Of a stretch of 64,000 nt of DNA, positions 43,150 through 51,715 are shown one piece after another. This DNA is from Planococcus sp. MSAK28401 (GTDB taxonomy: Bacteria; Bacillota; Bacilli; Bacillales_A; Planococcaceae). The notes beneath the pieces were generated by a model. That model was not told where the DNA came from. It searched no databases and saw nothing but the letters and a program-made list of their open reading frames with translations. A program made the translations under genes and the position numbers. The DNA lies in contig NZ_JAAMTH010000001.1 of NCBI RefSeq assembly GCF_018283455.1, positions 3,143,501-3,207,500 of the forward strand, written 5' to 3'. Numbering within the stretch: the first letter of the stretch is position 1; each line of letters starts with the position of its first letter.

Positions 43150-43995
43150 TTAAATTTCTGACAGGCAAGCCCCTATACTTCTTTGGAGCGGTAGTAAGTC
43201 AGGGTCATTATCAATCTCCACATAGAAACTTTTTAGGAATTTCTTGCAGTTGGCGTATAGACACCAATAGTTTTCTTCTGCTAGTTGGTCTTTTTGCTTT
43301 TCCAATTCCACAGGAATATTTTCTACGAAGCCTTGTATCACTTCGTATGGCAATCCCTGCTTTAACGTTTCCAATAGTGGAATCAGAATCCTTTCTTCTT
43401 CGTCGTGAATATAGATATAGTCTGTTATAAATATTTTTCCCCATAAGACATTTGCTAGCTCTACATAATCATCAGCTGTGATTTTTTTATTTTTAATGAG
43501 TTCATCAATGGCATCCGCAATATGGGCGATACTATGCGCCCAGCCTTTATCAACGACAAATCCCCTCAAGTCTTTTTCGAGAGTTATATAGGAAATTAAT
43601 TGATCCTTCACTTCGAAAATTGACTCTCTTGAAAGAAAATCTTTCTGGTTATCTGCGTGCAGAATGAGCGCTATTAATAAACTGGTGAACGACCTCGTAA
43701 AAACGCTGTCTGTTCCGGATTCGCCTATCCCTTTGAACAGCATTTGCTCGTTTAAACAAGACTTGAGCATCTCGCTCAATACATCTGCTTCTATTTCATC
43801 TCCTAAAACCAGCTCACAGAACGTACCGTATATTAGGCCATCGCGTAGTTCATTATCCGGGGAACCGATATGCACCATCATTGATTTTATTAGAATTGAT
43901 TTATTTTCTTCTCTCCATTTTCTCTTTTCAGTATCTCTCAATACTTGTTTTAGCAGATCCGCTTTTAATGGATCTACATTACTCAAGATGGCCAT
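43150..43995 (-). CDS. DUF2785 domain protein
   Basis: A 281-residue all-helical protein. The GWAHSIAHIADAIDEL stretch near residue 155 is the family hallmark, and long helices surround it. The family occurs in Bacillales with no known role; the HEAT-like helices suggest a scaffolding protein, and the conserved His residues may bind metal. GGAGTGTAGCC precedes ATG. It lies 55 nt downstream of the GNAT-aminotransferase gene, possibly in the same transcript. Confidence 0.72.
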   Translation of the reverse strand: MAILSNVDPLKADLLKQVLRDTEKRKWREENKSILIKSMMVHIGSPDNELRDGLIYGTFCELVLGDEIEADVLSEMLKSCLNEQMLFKGIGESGTDSVFTRSFTSLLIALILHADNQKDFLSRESIFEVKDQLISYITLEKDLRGFVVDKGWAHSIAHIADAIDELIKNKKITADDYVELANVLWGKIFITDYIYIHDEEERILIPLLETLKQGLPYEVIQGFVENIPVELEKQKDQLAEENYWCLYANCKKFLKSFYVEIDNDPDLLPLQRSIGACLSEI

Positions 43996-44050
43996 GGCTA
44001 CACTCCGTTTTCATTGTGCTCAGAATATTTTCCTTAGAAATATGTATAGC

Positions 44051-45646
44051 TTATATTTTTTGCGCCTCCATGAATATTTCTCTTAATTCAGCTACAGCTT
44101 GTTTGACGTGTTGGTGGTCCAAGTGACCCATCAAAGCTAGTTGAACCCAGTTCCGCTTCAATAAATAATCGCTCTCGTAGCTAATTTCGATTCCTTTAGC
44201 TTTCAGCGCATCGCCCACAGCCCGGGCGTCTATTCCGCTTGGCAAGGCAATCGTTAGGATGCCAGACAAATACCGGTCATTCCCCAAAACTTCTAAGCCG
44301 GCATCTCTCAGCCCGTTTCGGATTTCCGTTGCGAGGAGAGTGTCTGAAAAGCGGTGATGGTCAAGTGCTGCGCGAAGCGCGGCTACGCTATTCGAAGAAT
44401 GGGTGAACGGCACCGTGCCGCTTTTTTCATATAAGCCCAAATCCAAATATGCCGGCAAATTAGCATCGGGAGAAACAGTATTATTGTGAAAAACCATCGC
44501 AAGTCCAGGGTATGATCCTAATCCTTTTCCGCTAACGGCACTCGCCATGTAAACATTCGACAAGTCCAACTGGACCGTCCCCAAACTGCTGCAAGCATCC
44601 AGGCACAATCGAATCTCCTCTTTCTCACACAATGACTTCAGTTCTTCAAGTGGATAAAGATAGCCCGTCGAGGTTTCGCAATGCACCGTCCACAACCAGC
44701 GAATCTCCGGATGCTGTTTCAATAGCTCTTTCACTTCATTTACAGAAAACGGTTCATTCCATCGTTTTCGGCTATGAATAAATTCCAACTGCCAGCGCAT
44801 TGCTTGTTTTGCCAAGCGTTGGCCAAACTCTCCATTAGATAAAATAAGTCCTTTGCCACCAACTCTAGTAAGTTGCCCTGCAATAAGATCATTCGCCATT
44901 GTTCCTGTGCCAATAGCAATTTGAACATTGCGCGCACTCGTTAATCGCTTTAACTCTGACTGCAAAGAACGAATCTCATTGCAAAAAACTTCTGACCGAT
45001 GCGATATAGCCGGCTGTGTCCAGGCTTCCTGAACTTTTGGATGCATTGATACCGGCCCTGGCAAAAGACGAATCGAAAACGCTTGTTTATTCTCTTGTAT
45101 CATTTGATCAAAAAGTTTTCCTGCAGAAGTGAAATATTTTTTTGTTAAAAGCATAGGCTGGTACTTAGCATTTTCAGTGCCAATGAGGGGTCCAAACGGC
45201 TTAAAGCCTATGTGCTGATATAATCGCGCCTGCCGCACTGTCCCTGAAATGAGTACGCAATCGTATCCTTGCTGTAAACAAGAACCTACGACTTGCTGAA
45301 GAAGACCGAAAAAAATCCGTTTCCCCCGATACTCTTCCCGCACGGACAGCAAGCGAACTTCACATGGTTTTGTATCATCTGGCAAATAGCTGTCTACAGT
45401 ACCGAGTTTTTCATCTAGAGAAAATGGGCGGATTCCACGGATCGCTACCATCCCAATTAAACGGCTGTCCTGTTTTGCAATCCAATAGGTGTTCTCTTCA
45501 TGAAAACGGTCCACAAGTCTTTTATCTTCGCTCTTACTATGCTGGGGGATTTCCTCCACGAACGTTTCATAATTCAACCGGTGGATTTGTTCCATCTCTT
45601 CTTCAGAATCTGCAATTTTGTAGTAGATAGAAGATTTTTCATTCAT
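44051..45646 (-). CDS. GNAT-aminotransferase class V fusion enzyme
   Basis: A 531-residue two-domain protein. Residues 1-165 are a GNAT-like domain, with VRLLSVREEYRGKRIFFGL as strand 4 and the CoA loop and GTVRQARLYQHIGFKPFG at its end. Residues 190-530 are a fold-type I PLP enzyme of the alanine-glyoxylate / 2-aminoethylphosphonate group: LLPGPVS, GTGTMAND, HCETSTG (323-328), Asp350 in CLDACSSLG and Lys374 in SGKGLGSYPG as the likely PLP lysine. The ATG follows AAAAGGAGTGTCTTCA and overlaps the PlsY-like gene by 8 nt. It probably makes an amino compound and acylates it, but the substrates are unknown. Confidence 0.8.
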   Translation of the reverse strand: MNEKSSIYYKIADSEEEMEQIHRLNYETFVEEIPQHSKSEDKRLVDRFHEENTYWIAKQDSRLIGMVAIRGIRPFSLDEKLGTVDSYLPDDTKPCEVRLLSVREEYRGKRIFFGLLQQVVGSCLQQGYDCVLISGTVRQARLYQHIGFKPFGPLIGTENAKYQPMLLTKKYFTSAGKLFDQMIQENKQAFSIRLLPGPVSMHPKVQEAWTQPAISHRSEVFCNEIRSLQSELKRLTSARNVQIAIGTGTMANDLIAGQLTRVGGKGLILSNGEFGQRLAKQAMRWQLEFIHSRKRWNEPFSVNEVKELLKQHPEIRWLWTVHCETSTGYLYPLEELKSLCEKEEIRLCLDACSSLGTVQLDLSNVYMASAVSGKGLGSYPGLAMVFHNNTVSPDANLPAYLDLGLYEKSGTVPFTHSSNSVAALRAALDHHRFSDTLLATEIRNGLRDAGLEVLGNDRYLSGILTIALPSGIDARAVGDALKAKGIEISYESDYLLKRNWVQLALMGHLDHQHVKQAVAELREIFMEAQKI

Positions 45647-46208
45647 TGAAGACACTCCTTTTATGCGCAAAAATCACAATAATAAGCATAAAACTGAAGA
45701 AACAGGCTAGTTGCCATTCAGTTTGTATAAAAAGAAGGACAGGCGCCGGAATTAGGGCAAGCAAGCCCGCGTTTGTAAAACTGACTTTTAACAGCTTTGC
45801 AGTGATTAAAATAAACAACGAAAACGGAAGAGCAACCGGAACAATGACTAAAACAGATGCCAAATAGACGACTATCCCTTTTCCGCCCTTGTATCCCAAT
45901 TGAATAGGCCAAATATGCCCAATCAGAACGAATAATGCGAGTATGCCAATCATCCAAGAAGAAAACGAAAGCATAAAGCCTGCAGCCAAAGGAATGACGG
46001 TTTTGATTGTATCGATTAATAAGGCACCGACAAACGCGCCTTTTCCAAATACGCGCCCAGCATTCCGTGCACCTGCAGTAGTACTGCCTAATTCCCTGAT
46101 GTCTTTTCTAAAATGAATTTTATCGATGTAATATGCACCGTTTAGCGTTCCACATATGTATGCACCAATTAGCAATGGGACAATCAGCAAACACTTCATC
46201 CCTTTCAT
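45639..46208 (-). CDS. PlsY-like acyl-phosphate glycerol-3-phosphate acyltransferase paralogue
   Basis: A 189-residue membrane protein with about five helices. GHIWPIQLGYKGGKGIVVYL near residue 105 is the second conserved loop of PlsY, which binds the phosphate of the substrates. The first loop reads ELGSTTAGARNAGRVFGK, where true PlsY has GSGNIGATNVxR, so it is a diverged paralogue and may use another acceptor. Start choice between GTG and ATG is weak. It overlaps and probably works with the GNAT-aminotransferase fusion. Confidence 0.78.
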   Translation of the reverse strand: MKGMKCLLIVPLLIGAYICGTLNGAYYIDKIHFRKDIRELGSTTAGARNAGRVFGKGAFVGALLIDTIKTVIPLAAGFMLSFSSWMIGILALFVLIGHIWPIQLGYKGGKGIVVYLASVLVIVPVALPFSLFILITAKLLKVSFTNAGLLALIPAPVLLFIQTEWQLACFFSFMLIIVIFAHKRSVFNE

Positions 46209-46263
46209 CACGTCTTAAAAAACGTCCATTTCTTCCCCTATTTGAAATGAAGAAAAATTGGAC

Positions 46264-46294
46264 AATCTTATAAGATAGACTTTTTCATAAGATT
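46264..46294. promoter_or_regulatory. Inverted repeat upstream of the PlsY-like operon
   Basis: AATCTTAT and ATAAGATT separated by 15 bp, with a CTTATAAG palindrome overlapping the first arm. It lies 56 nt or more upstream of the PlsY-like start and could be an operator. No regulator gene is adjacent. Confidence 0.3.
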
Positions 46295-46343
46295 TCCTTC
46301 TTTCAACATATTTATTCATCAGTTCTTTAAAGAAAACCAGCGT

Positions 46344-46892
46344 TTACTTTTCCCACTCTTCTCGCAGCATTCCCATCTTGATGGCGTCGAAGTATTGCCC
46401 TTCTACCATTCGCGCTTTTCGGATGCGCGCCTCTTCTTTCATGCCGATCTTTTCGGCAACTTTCATCATTCTTTCATTACCTGACCAAGTCGACATTCCG
46501 AGCCTGTGCAAGTCCGTCGATTCAAAAAGGAAATCGATCCATAAGGTATAGGCTTCTCGGCCGTAACCGCCGTTCCAATAATTTTTATCATAGATGACGA
46601 TTCCTGTTTCGAGCCAATTCGTGTTCTGGTCCACCCAATATGCTCCTACGTACCCGATCACTTTTTCGTCTGCCATAATCATAAGAGATGTCGGAACACC
46701 CACAGCAATCTCCTCATCACTGAGCCATTTTTCCCTGTGCTGTTCTTTGCTCATATGTTCTTCAGGAATATACGGCCCATTCCACTTTTTCGCTTCCTGC
46801 TCTTTTTCCTCGAACCGCCAAAAATATAATTCATCCAAGTTCTCTGCTGTATTTTCGATTAACTTAATTTTTCTTCCTTTAATTTCAACCAT
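46344..46892 (-). CDS. GNAT acetyltransferase
   Basis: A 182-residue protein of the RimJ type: WLETGIVIYDKNYWNGGYGREAY holds strand 4 and the acetyl-CoA loop (NYWNGGYGREA), and WSGNERMMKVAEKIGM is the last motif. The E-K-E-Q-E-A-K-K-W-N-G-P-Y segment near residue 30 marks a subgroup common in Bacillales. GAAAGG lies 12 nt before the ATG. Substrate unknown. Confidence 0.78.
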   Translation of the reverse strand: MVEIKGRKIKLIENTAENLDELYFWRFEEKEQEAKKWNGPYIPEEHMSKEQHREKWLSDEEIAVGVPTSLMIMADEKVIGYVGAYWVDQNTNWLETGIVIYDKNYWNGGYGREAYTLWIDFLFESTDLHRLGMSTWSGNERMMKVAEKIGMKEEARIRKARMVEGQYFDAIKMGMLREEWEK

Positions 46893-46925
46893 TTTTTTAA
46901 TCTACCTTTCTAAATCCGCTTGACC

Positions 46926-47558
46926 TTAAAGCTTCAATCTCTCACCGTTATTTTCTTTATGTAACGTACAGCCCTCCAAGCTTACTCGATAGCCTGTGTC
47001 ATCGACTTCTACGATAGTGAGGCTGGTGTCCTCAATATACGGCGGTGCCCAGAAGTGTTCGATTTCTGTGTCGTTGAAAATCATGAATAGCGCTTTGATG
47101 ACGACCGAATGCGTGACGATCAAGACGTTGCCAGAAGAATGTTTCGCTTCGATTTCTTTTAAAGCCGTCCGGATTCTCTCGATTAATTCAGGGAACGATT
47201 CACCGCCGCTCGGATTATACGATGCCGGTTCATTCCAAAATGTATGAAAGCTTGCTTGATCCCGTGCTTTAATGGCTGATACATTGTGGCCTTCCCACTC
47301 ACCCATATTGATTTCCTTCAACTTGGGATCAAATACAATCTCAGTTGACTTGTTTCCACGAACCAGTTCCGCAGTATGTTGTGCTCTGCCACTCGGACTC
47401 GCATAAATTACATCTATATCGACTGGCTCCATTCTTTCACTTAGCCATAATGCATTTTGAATTCCTTTGGCTGTCAAAGGTGAATCCTGCCATCCTTGCA
47501 TTTTCTTTTCAATATTCCACTGTGTTTCTCCGTGCCTCGTAATGTAGAGTCTTAGCAT
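46926..47558 (-). CDS. Histidine phosphatase family protein
   Basis: A 210-residue phosphoglycerate-mutase-like enzyme: TRHGETQWN puts the catalytic His at residue 9, with SPSGRAQHTAE, EWEGH and VTHSVVIKALF (second His) completing the pocket. Members are phosphatases of sugar phosphates, nucleotides or cobalamin precursors. The ATG after GAGGTGGGCAA was chosen over a longer frame lacking a site. It precedes a GNAT gene on the same strand after 33 nt. Confidence 0.87.
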   Translation of the reverse strand: MLRLYITRHGETQWNIEKKMQGWQDSPLTAKGIQNALWLSERMEPVDIDVIYASPSGRAQHTAELVRGNKSTEIVFDPKLKEINMGEWEGHNVSAIKARDQASFHTFWNEPASYNPSGGESFPELIERIRTALKEIEAKHSSGNVLIVTHSVVIKALFMIFNDTEIEHFWAPPYIEDTSLTIVEVDDTGYRVSLEGCTLHKENNGERLKL

Positions 47559-47715
47559 TTGCCCACCTCGTATGTTTTGTAAATTAACTGCTCCTCTTAC
47601 TATATCCAATTATTGTATATACATCCAACCAATTTACAGAATATTGTAGTATAATTAGGGAAATATTTTTTCAAGTACTAATCAGATGAATTGTTCGATG
47701 AAATGGAGGAAGTAT

Positions 47716-48483
47716 ATGACGAAGCAGATGGAAGACGCACGCGTTGATATTGGAGGAATTCAGCTTTATTGCAAAGTGTTGGGGGAAGGTACGAACGGTC
47801 CTGTAATTGTTTTCGATTCAGGGTATGGGGTGCCCACGAGGAGATGGAATAGCATCAAAGCGGAAGTCTCTTCATTTTCTAAACTGCTCATCTACGACAG
47901 AGCTGGCCTTGGGCGCAGTACTGCAGACGCCCGGCCGCACCATAGCCTTCAAAATGTTGCGAATCTGCGCAGCTTGCTTCAAGAAAAGGAAATAAAACCT
48001 CCATATATACTAGTCGGCCATTCTTTCGGCGGCTTGAATGTCCGCCTTTACGCAAGCATGTATCCGGACGAAATAGCAGGACTGATTCTTTTGGATTCAT
48101 GCCACGAAGATCAAAATAAGCTCATGGCCGATGAATTATCTCCTGACATGCAAGCTGATTATTACGGCCAGTTTGGCGCAGAAGGCACTTTAGCGGAATT
48201 TGAAGAAAGCTTGGAGCAAGTGCGGAAATACAAAACACTCGGCGACATCCCATTAACCGTCGTGACCGGCGGCAAACAGCCTGACCATACTGAAGAGTCC
48301 TGGAATCACTGGATGAGTTTCCAAAAAGATTTAGCCAGTTTGAGCACCAATAGCCGTCACGTCATACTGGAAGATGCGGGACATTCCGTTCATATCGATA
48401 ATCCCAAAGCGGTCGTCAGTGAAATTCGAGAGATGGTGAACTCCCTGAAGGGTCCAACCCATCTTCTGAAAAGAAATTCTTAA
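47716..48483 (+). CDS. Alpha/beta hydrolase
   Basis: A 255-residue enzyme with nucleophile elbow GHSFGG (Ser near 98), an acid in the LLDSCHED region and catalytic His in AGHSVHID near 230. The substrate is not evident. I chose the ATG 5 nt after GGAGG. It is followed after 2 nt by a second hydrolase gene, so the two form an operon of unlike paralogues. Confidence 0.82.
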   Translation: MTKQMEDARVDIGGIQLYCKVLGEGTNGPVIVFDSGYGVPTRRWNSIKAEVSSFSKLLIYDRAGLGRSTADARPHHSLQNVANLRSLLQEKEIKPPYILVGHSFGGLNVRLYASMYPDEIAGLILLDSCHEDQNKLMADELSPDMQADYYGQFGAEGTLAEFEESLEQVRKYKTLGDIPLTVVTGGKQPDHTEESWNHWMSFQKDLASLSTNSRHVILEDAGHSVHIDNPKAVVSEIREMVNSLKGPTHLLKRNS

Positions 48484-48485
48484 CT

Positions 48486-49337
48486 ATGGGCAAATTTCAA
48501 AATTCGATTCAAAAGGGAACAGTGAACTATCATGAATTCGGGAATCCCGATCAGCCGACTGTTCTTTGCCTGCATGGCCTTGGCGGAAATGGGCTTTACA
48601 GTTTTGGAGAGCTTATTCCCTATCTGTGTGAGGACTTTCATGTCATTATTTTGGACAATCCAGGCCATGGAAAAACGGCTCCTTTGCCGAAAGAAGACGA
48701 TTATTTATTTTCAAATTTGGCCGCTTGGGTCGATCAAGTAGTCGACAGGATTATTGATGGCCCGTTCTATATCATGGGACATTCTTGGGGAGCAGATATC
48801 GCTCTTCATTACACCCGCTATTATCCAGACAATGTAGCCGGCTTGATCTTGTTGGATGGCGCGTTTACATTTCCTCACAACCAGCCAGAAATGAGCTTCG
48901 ATTATGCTTATACAGGTTGGAATGATTATATGGACCGTTCAATATTTAATAGCGAAGCAGAAATCTTTGAGGAATACCGGATATATGCGAAACAGTGGGA
49001 TGTCCAGAAAGAGCGTTATGCCGCTTCGCTTTTCACCAAGAGACCAGATGGAAAATTCGAGCTTATCGTTTCGAAGTTTAGTGTGCTCGCCATCGTCAAA
49101 GCCTTTTTCAAAGAGCCTTTCAGAGAAGCATATCCATTCATAAAGGCGCCCACTTTGTTGATACACGCTGCACATCCCGAAAGCTTGGAGCAAGCCAGAA
49201 TCGAGGGGGTTCGCCAGCTCTCTGAACATATCGAAAACCTATCCGTGCAGTCCTTAGAAAATGCAATGCACATGATTCAATGGGACGAACCCGAAATGAC
49301 TTCGCACTCCATTATCCAATGGCTAAACCAGAAATAG
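48486..49337 (+). CDS. Alpha/beta hydrolase
   Basis: A 283-residue hydrolase: LHGLGGNG (oxyanion region), GHSWGADIALHY (Ser nucleophile near 98), LLDGAFTF, and a His in NAMHMIQWDEP near 261. The larger cap region with YTGWNDYMDR suggests an esterase or lactonase-like enzyme. No clear ribosome-binding site, so it is probably translated by coupling to the gene before it. Confidence 0.82.
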   Translation: MGKFQNSIQKGTVNYHEFGNPDQPTVLCLHGLGGNGLYSFGELIPYLCEDFHVIILDNPGHGKTAPLPKEDDYLFSNLAAWVDQVVDRIIDGPFYIMGHSWGADIALHYTRYYPDNVAGLILLDGAFTFPHNQPEMSFDYAYTGWNDYMDRSIFNSEAEIFEEYRIYAKQWDVQKERYAASLFTKRPDGKFELIVSKFSVLAIVKAFFKEPFREAYPFIKAPTLLIHAAHPESLEQARIEGVRQLSEHIENLSVQSLENAMHMIQWDEPEMTSHSIIQWLNQK

Positions 49338-49393
49338 CCGTAACCCGTTTAACTCAGCGCAAATATTCTTTTGTTGAGAGGAGGTATAAGACA

Positions 49394-49426
49394 GTGGAAA
49401 AATTGCGTTCACACTCTTCAAAATAA
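49394..49426 (+). CDS. Ten-codon leader peptide (MEKLRSHSSK)
   Basis: A GTG-started mini-ORF with AGAGGAGG 9 nt upstream. Its last codons (TCT TCA AAA) form the left arm of a hairpin that covers the ribosome-binding site of the next gene, and its stop codon is in the loop border. This is the arrangement of leader peptides in erm- and cat-type translational attenuation. Confidence 0.6.
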   Translation: MEKLRSHSSK

Positions 49427-49440
49427 TAATTTTGAGGAGG
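49414..49440 (+). promoter_or_regulatory. SD-sequestering hairpin (translational attenuator)
   Basis: CTCTTCAAAAT (49414-49424) pairs with ATTTTGAGGAG (49429-49439) over 11 bp including one G-U, around an AATA loop. The right arm contains the GAGGAGG ribosome-binding site of the GNAT gene. A ribosome stalled on the leader would open it. Confidence 0.65.
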
Positions 49441-49447
49441 AAACATA

Positions 49448-49858
49448 ATGGCCATTACATTTAAAGAACAAAAGCAAATCCCACGTGAACAGTTGAAAGC
49501 ACTTTACGAAGATGCGGAATGGTATGCCTACACGAAGGATATGGATGAGCTGGAACGAGCCCTGTCCTGCTCGTTGTATGTATTGTCTGCATGGGAAAAA
49601 GAAAGATTAGTTGGGCTAATCCGTGTAGTCGGTGATGGGCTCACGATTGTTTATATTCAGGACATTCTCATTTTAACGAGTCACCAAAACAACGGAATTG
49701 CTTCAGATCTTATGCACCAAACCTTGCATAAATTCAGCGGAGTGCGCCAAAAAGTACTATTAACGGAAGAAGCGCCGAATGTTCGTCATTTCTACGAAAA
49801 GAACAGATTTCGTTCATGTGATGTAGGGACGCTCGTAGCCTTTGCTAAAATGGATTAA
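49448..49858 (+). CDS. GNAT acetyltransferase under a leader-peptide attenuator
   Basis: A 136-residue compact GNAT: DGLTIVYIQDILILTSHQNNGIASDLM holds strand 4 and a short CoA loop (QNNGIAS), and NVRHFYEKNRFRSCD is the last motif. The group includes small N-acetyltransferases of unknown target. Its ribosome-binding site lies in an 11-bp hairpin next to a ten-codon leader ORF, so expression is likely induced by something that stalls ribosomes, for instance an antibiotic that the enzyme could modify. Confidence 0.78.
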   Translation: MAITFKEQKQIPREQLKALYEDAEWYAYTKDMDELERALSCSLYVLSAWEKERLVGLIRVVGDGLTIVYIQDILILTSHQNNGIASDLMHQTLHKFSGVRQKVLLTEEAPNVRHFYEKNRFRSCDVGTLVAFAKMD

Positions 49859-49875
49859 TGTGAATTTGAAATAAG

Positions 49876-49910
49876 AAAAAGCGCATTCGATTTTACCGAA
49901 TGCGCTTTTT
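49876..49910. terminator. Bidirectional terminator
   Basis: A 14-bp perfect stem AAAAAGCGCATTCG/CGAATGCGCTTTTT around a 7-nt loop. Confidence 0.92.
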
Positions 49911-49948
49911 GTTGATGATATGAGAATGTCTAATGTGCAAGTCAAAAC

Positions 49949-50488
49949 CTATTTTCCCTGCCCATCCCATTCATTTTCTAAAACACTATAAAGAAGTGAA
50001 TCTCTCCATTTCCCCTTTACCCACAAAGTTTCTCTCATGTGCCCTTCGAACAACAGACCTGCTTTTTCCAGGACTTTTCGGGAACCGATATTTTCAGGTG
50101 CACATGTGGCGTAAATTCGGTGAAAATTCAATTTATCAAAACCAAAACAAATGAGCTTTTCGGCAACTTCTGTGGCGATTCCCCTGCCCCAATAATCAGG
50201 ATTAATGATATAGCCGATTTCAGCGGTCCTGTTCTCAAAGCTTTTGATAGTGAGTTCCCCAGCACCGATCATTGCGTCGTCTTCTGTATAAACTACAGCA
50301 AACGTAAACCGTGTTCTCGGAACTTTTTTTTCGTCTGCAAGAACTTGATCGACGTACTCGATGGTCTCTTCTACCGAATTCGGGCCCCATTGCTGTGTTC
50401 GGCAAACTGTTTCCTGAGAGGCATATTTATGTACGCCTTCCCAATCGCTTTTTTTAAATTCTCTTAATTGAATCGAGTTGCTCACCAT
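49949..50488 (-). CDS. GNAT acetyltransferase in a glycosyltransferase operon
   Basis: A 179-residue RimJ-type enzyme: TAEIGYIINPDYWGRGIATEVAE is strand 4 plus acetyl-CoA loop, and NIGSRKVLEKAGL is the last motif. Its ATG abuts the glycosyltransferase stop (TAAATG). It may therefore acetylate a product of that pathway, such as a polysaccharide precursor or its synthase, though RimJ-like enzymes usually act on N-termini. The coupling is what is seen; the role is inference. Confidence 0.78.
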   Translation of the reverse strand: MVSNSIQLREFKKSDWEGVHKYASQETVCRTQQWGPNSVEETIEYVDQVLADEKKVPRTRFTFAVVYTEDDAMIGAGELTIKSFENRTAEIGYIINPDYWGRGIATEVAEKLICFGFDKLNFHRIYATCAPENIGSRKVLEKAGLLFEGHMRETLWVKGKWRDSLLYSVLENEWDGQGK

Positions 50489-51715
50489 TTACCCCACTCC
50501 CTTAAAACGCTTCGTTTTGTCCCATGCAATCGTGTTGCCGCGAAGACGGCTCCAGATGTAGACCGTCACGCTGCGAAGCAATAGGATAATGAATAATTGG
50601 GCATACGTGAAATACATGATGAAGATGAAGAATACGTTCTTAGGCGATACATTCCTGTCCACAACCAATGCGCTTAATAACTGGGCTGTGTAAACGATAT
50701 AGCTCATAAACCACAGCATCAATAATGGGGCTTCCATATTCGGCAACTCCATCCCCAGAACACTCATGATGAAAAAGATATCCGAGAATAGAAGAACGAC
50801 CACGAAAACCAAATAGGTTAGTACATGCTGCAGGCTCAAGAAAAAAGTCATTCCACGCCAATGGGACAAGTCCTTAAATGACTTCTCCAGCAAATATATA
50901 TTCCCTGTAAGCCAACGTGTACGCTGCTTGATAAACGTCATCAATTTTTCTGGCTCTTGTTCCCATGTTTTTGATTCTGGCACTACTGGTAACAAATAGC
51001 CTTTTGCGTGGAGCCGAACCGTCAACTCTGCATCTTCTGCTAGAGCATTGACGTCATAGCCACCCAATTCTTCCAATACACTTCTGCGAAGCAGCATATT
51101 CGTGCCAGCCAGGGATCCGAGTTTCAAAAACTGCCAGCGCCCGCATTGCATCAATAATTGAAACACTTGAAACTCCAAACCGATCATTCGGGTCAGCGTA
51201 TTTATGTGCGCGTTTTTGGTTTTGACATAACCTACCGCTCCGGCGGCTTTCTTAGTTTGTTCTGCGACTTCTACCAATAATTCCACTGCGTCGGGTTCTG
51301 GTTCGTTATCTGCATCGTATACCACAAAGTAATCCGACTGTGAAATGCTCAGCCCATAATTCAATACACGGGATTTTCCAGAAGGAGAACTGACGGGTAC
51401 AGGAATGTAATGGATTCTGGAAAACACTTCCGCGAATTCCTGTGCAATCTCTGCAGTCTCGTCTTTCGAATTGTCATCCAGTACGTAGATATCCAATTGG
51501 CCGCTATACTGCAACCTAGCCATTGCCCGCAAGGTATCTTCCATGACAATGCCTTCATTATGCGCAGGGATCAACACGGCGACGCTTGGATAATCTGACA
51601 GCTTTTGCGGCTTTTTGAATCGCATTCGGTACCAAACTCCAGAGATGGTCAAAATTGAATAAAAAATCAACAGCATCCAAAAGAACAGCATGATGAGTAA
51701 AATCACGTGTGTCAT
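50489..51715 (-). CDS. Membrane glycosyltransferase family 2 (processive, YdaM/PgaC-like)
   Basis: A 408-residue protein with one N-terminal helix and about four C-terminal helices. The GT2 domain has AVLIPAHNE, LDDNSKD (first Asp pair), YDADNEP (D-x-D), AEDAELT (catalytic Asp) and QRTRW (Q-x-x-R-W). These are the marks of processive beta-glycosyltransferases such as PgaC and Bacillus YdaM that make exopolysaccharide. It overlaps by 4 nt the gene for a degenerate GGDEF protein, as expected of a c-di-GMP-linked synthase. Confidence 0.85.
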   Translation of the reverse strand: MTHVILLIMLFFWMLLIFYSILTISGVWYRMRFKKPQKLSDYPSVAVLIPAHNEGIVMEDTLRAMARLQYSGQLDIYVLDDNSKDETAEIAQEFAEVFSRIHYIPVPVSSPSGKSRVLNYGLSISQSDYFVVYDADNEPEPDAVELLVEVAEQTKKAAGAVGYVKTKNAHINTLTRMIGLEFQVFQLLMQCGRWQFLKLGSLAGTNMLLRRSVLEELGGYDVNALAEDAELTVRLHAKGYLLPVVPESKTWEQEPEKLMTFIKQRTRWLTGNIYLLEKSFKDLSHWRGMTFFLSLQHVLTYLVFVVVLLFSDIFFIMSVLGMELPNMEAPLLMLWFMSYIVYTAQLLSALVVDRNVSPKNVFFIFIMYFTYAQLFIILLLRSVTVYIWSRLRGNTIAWDKTKRFKGVG

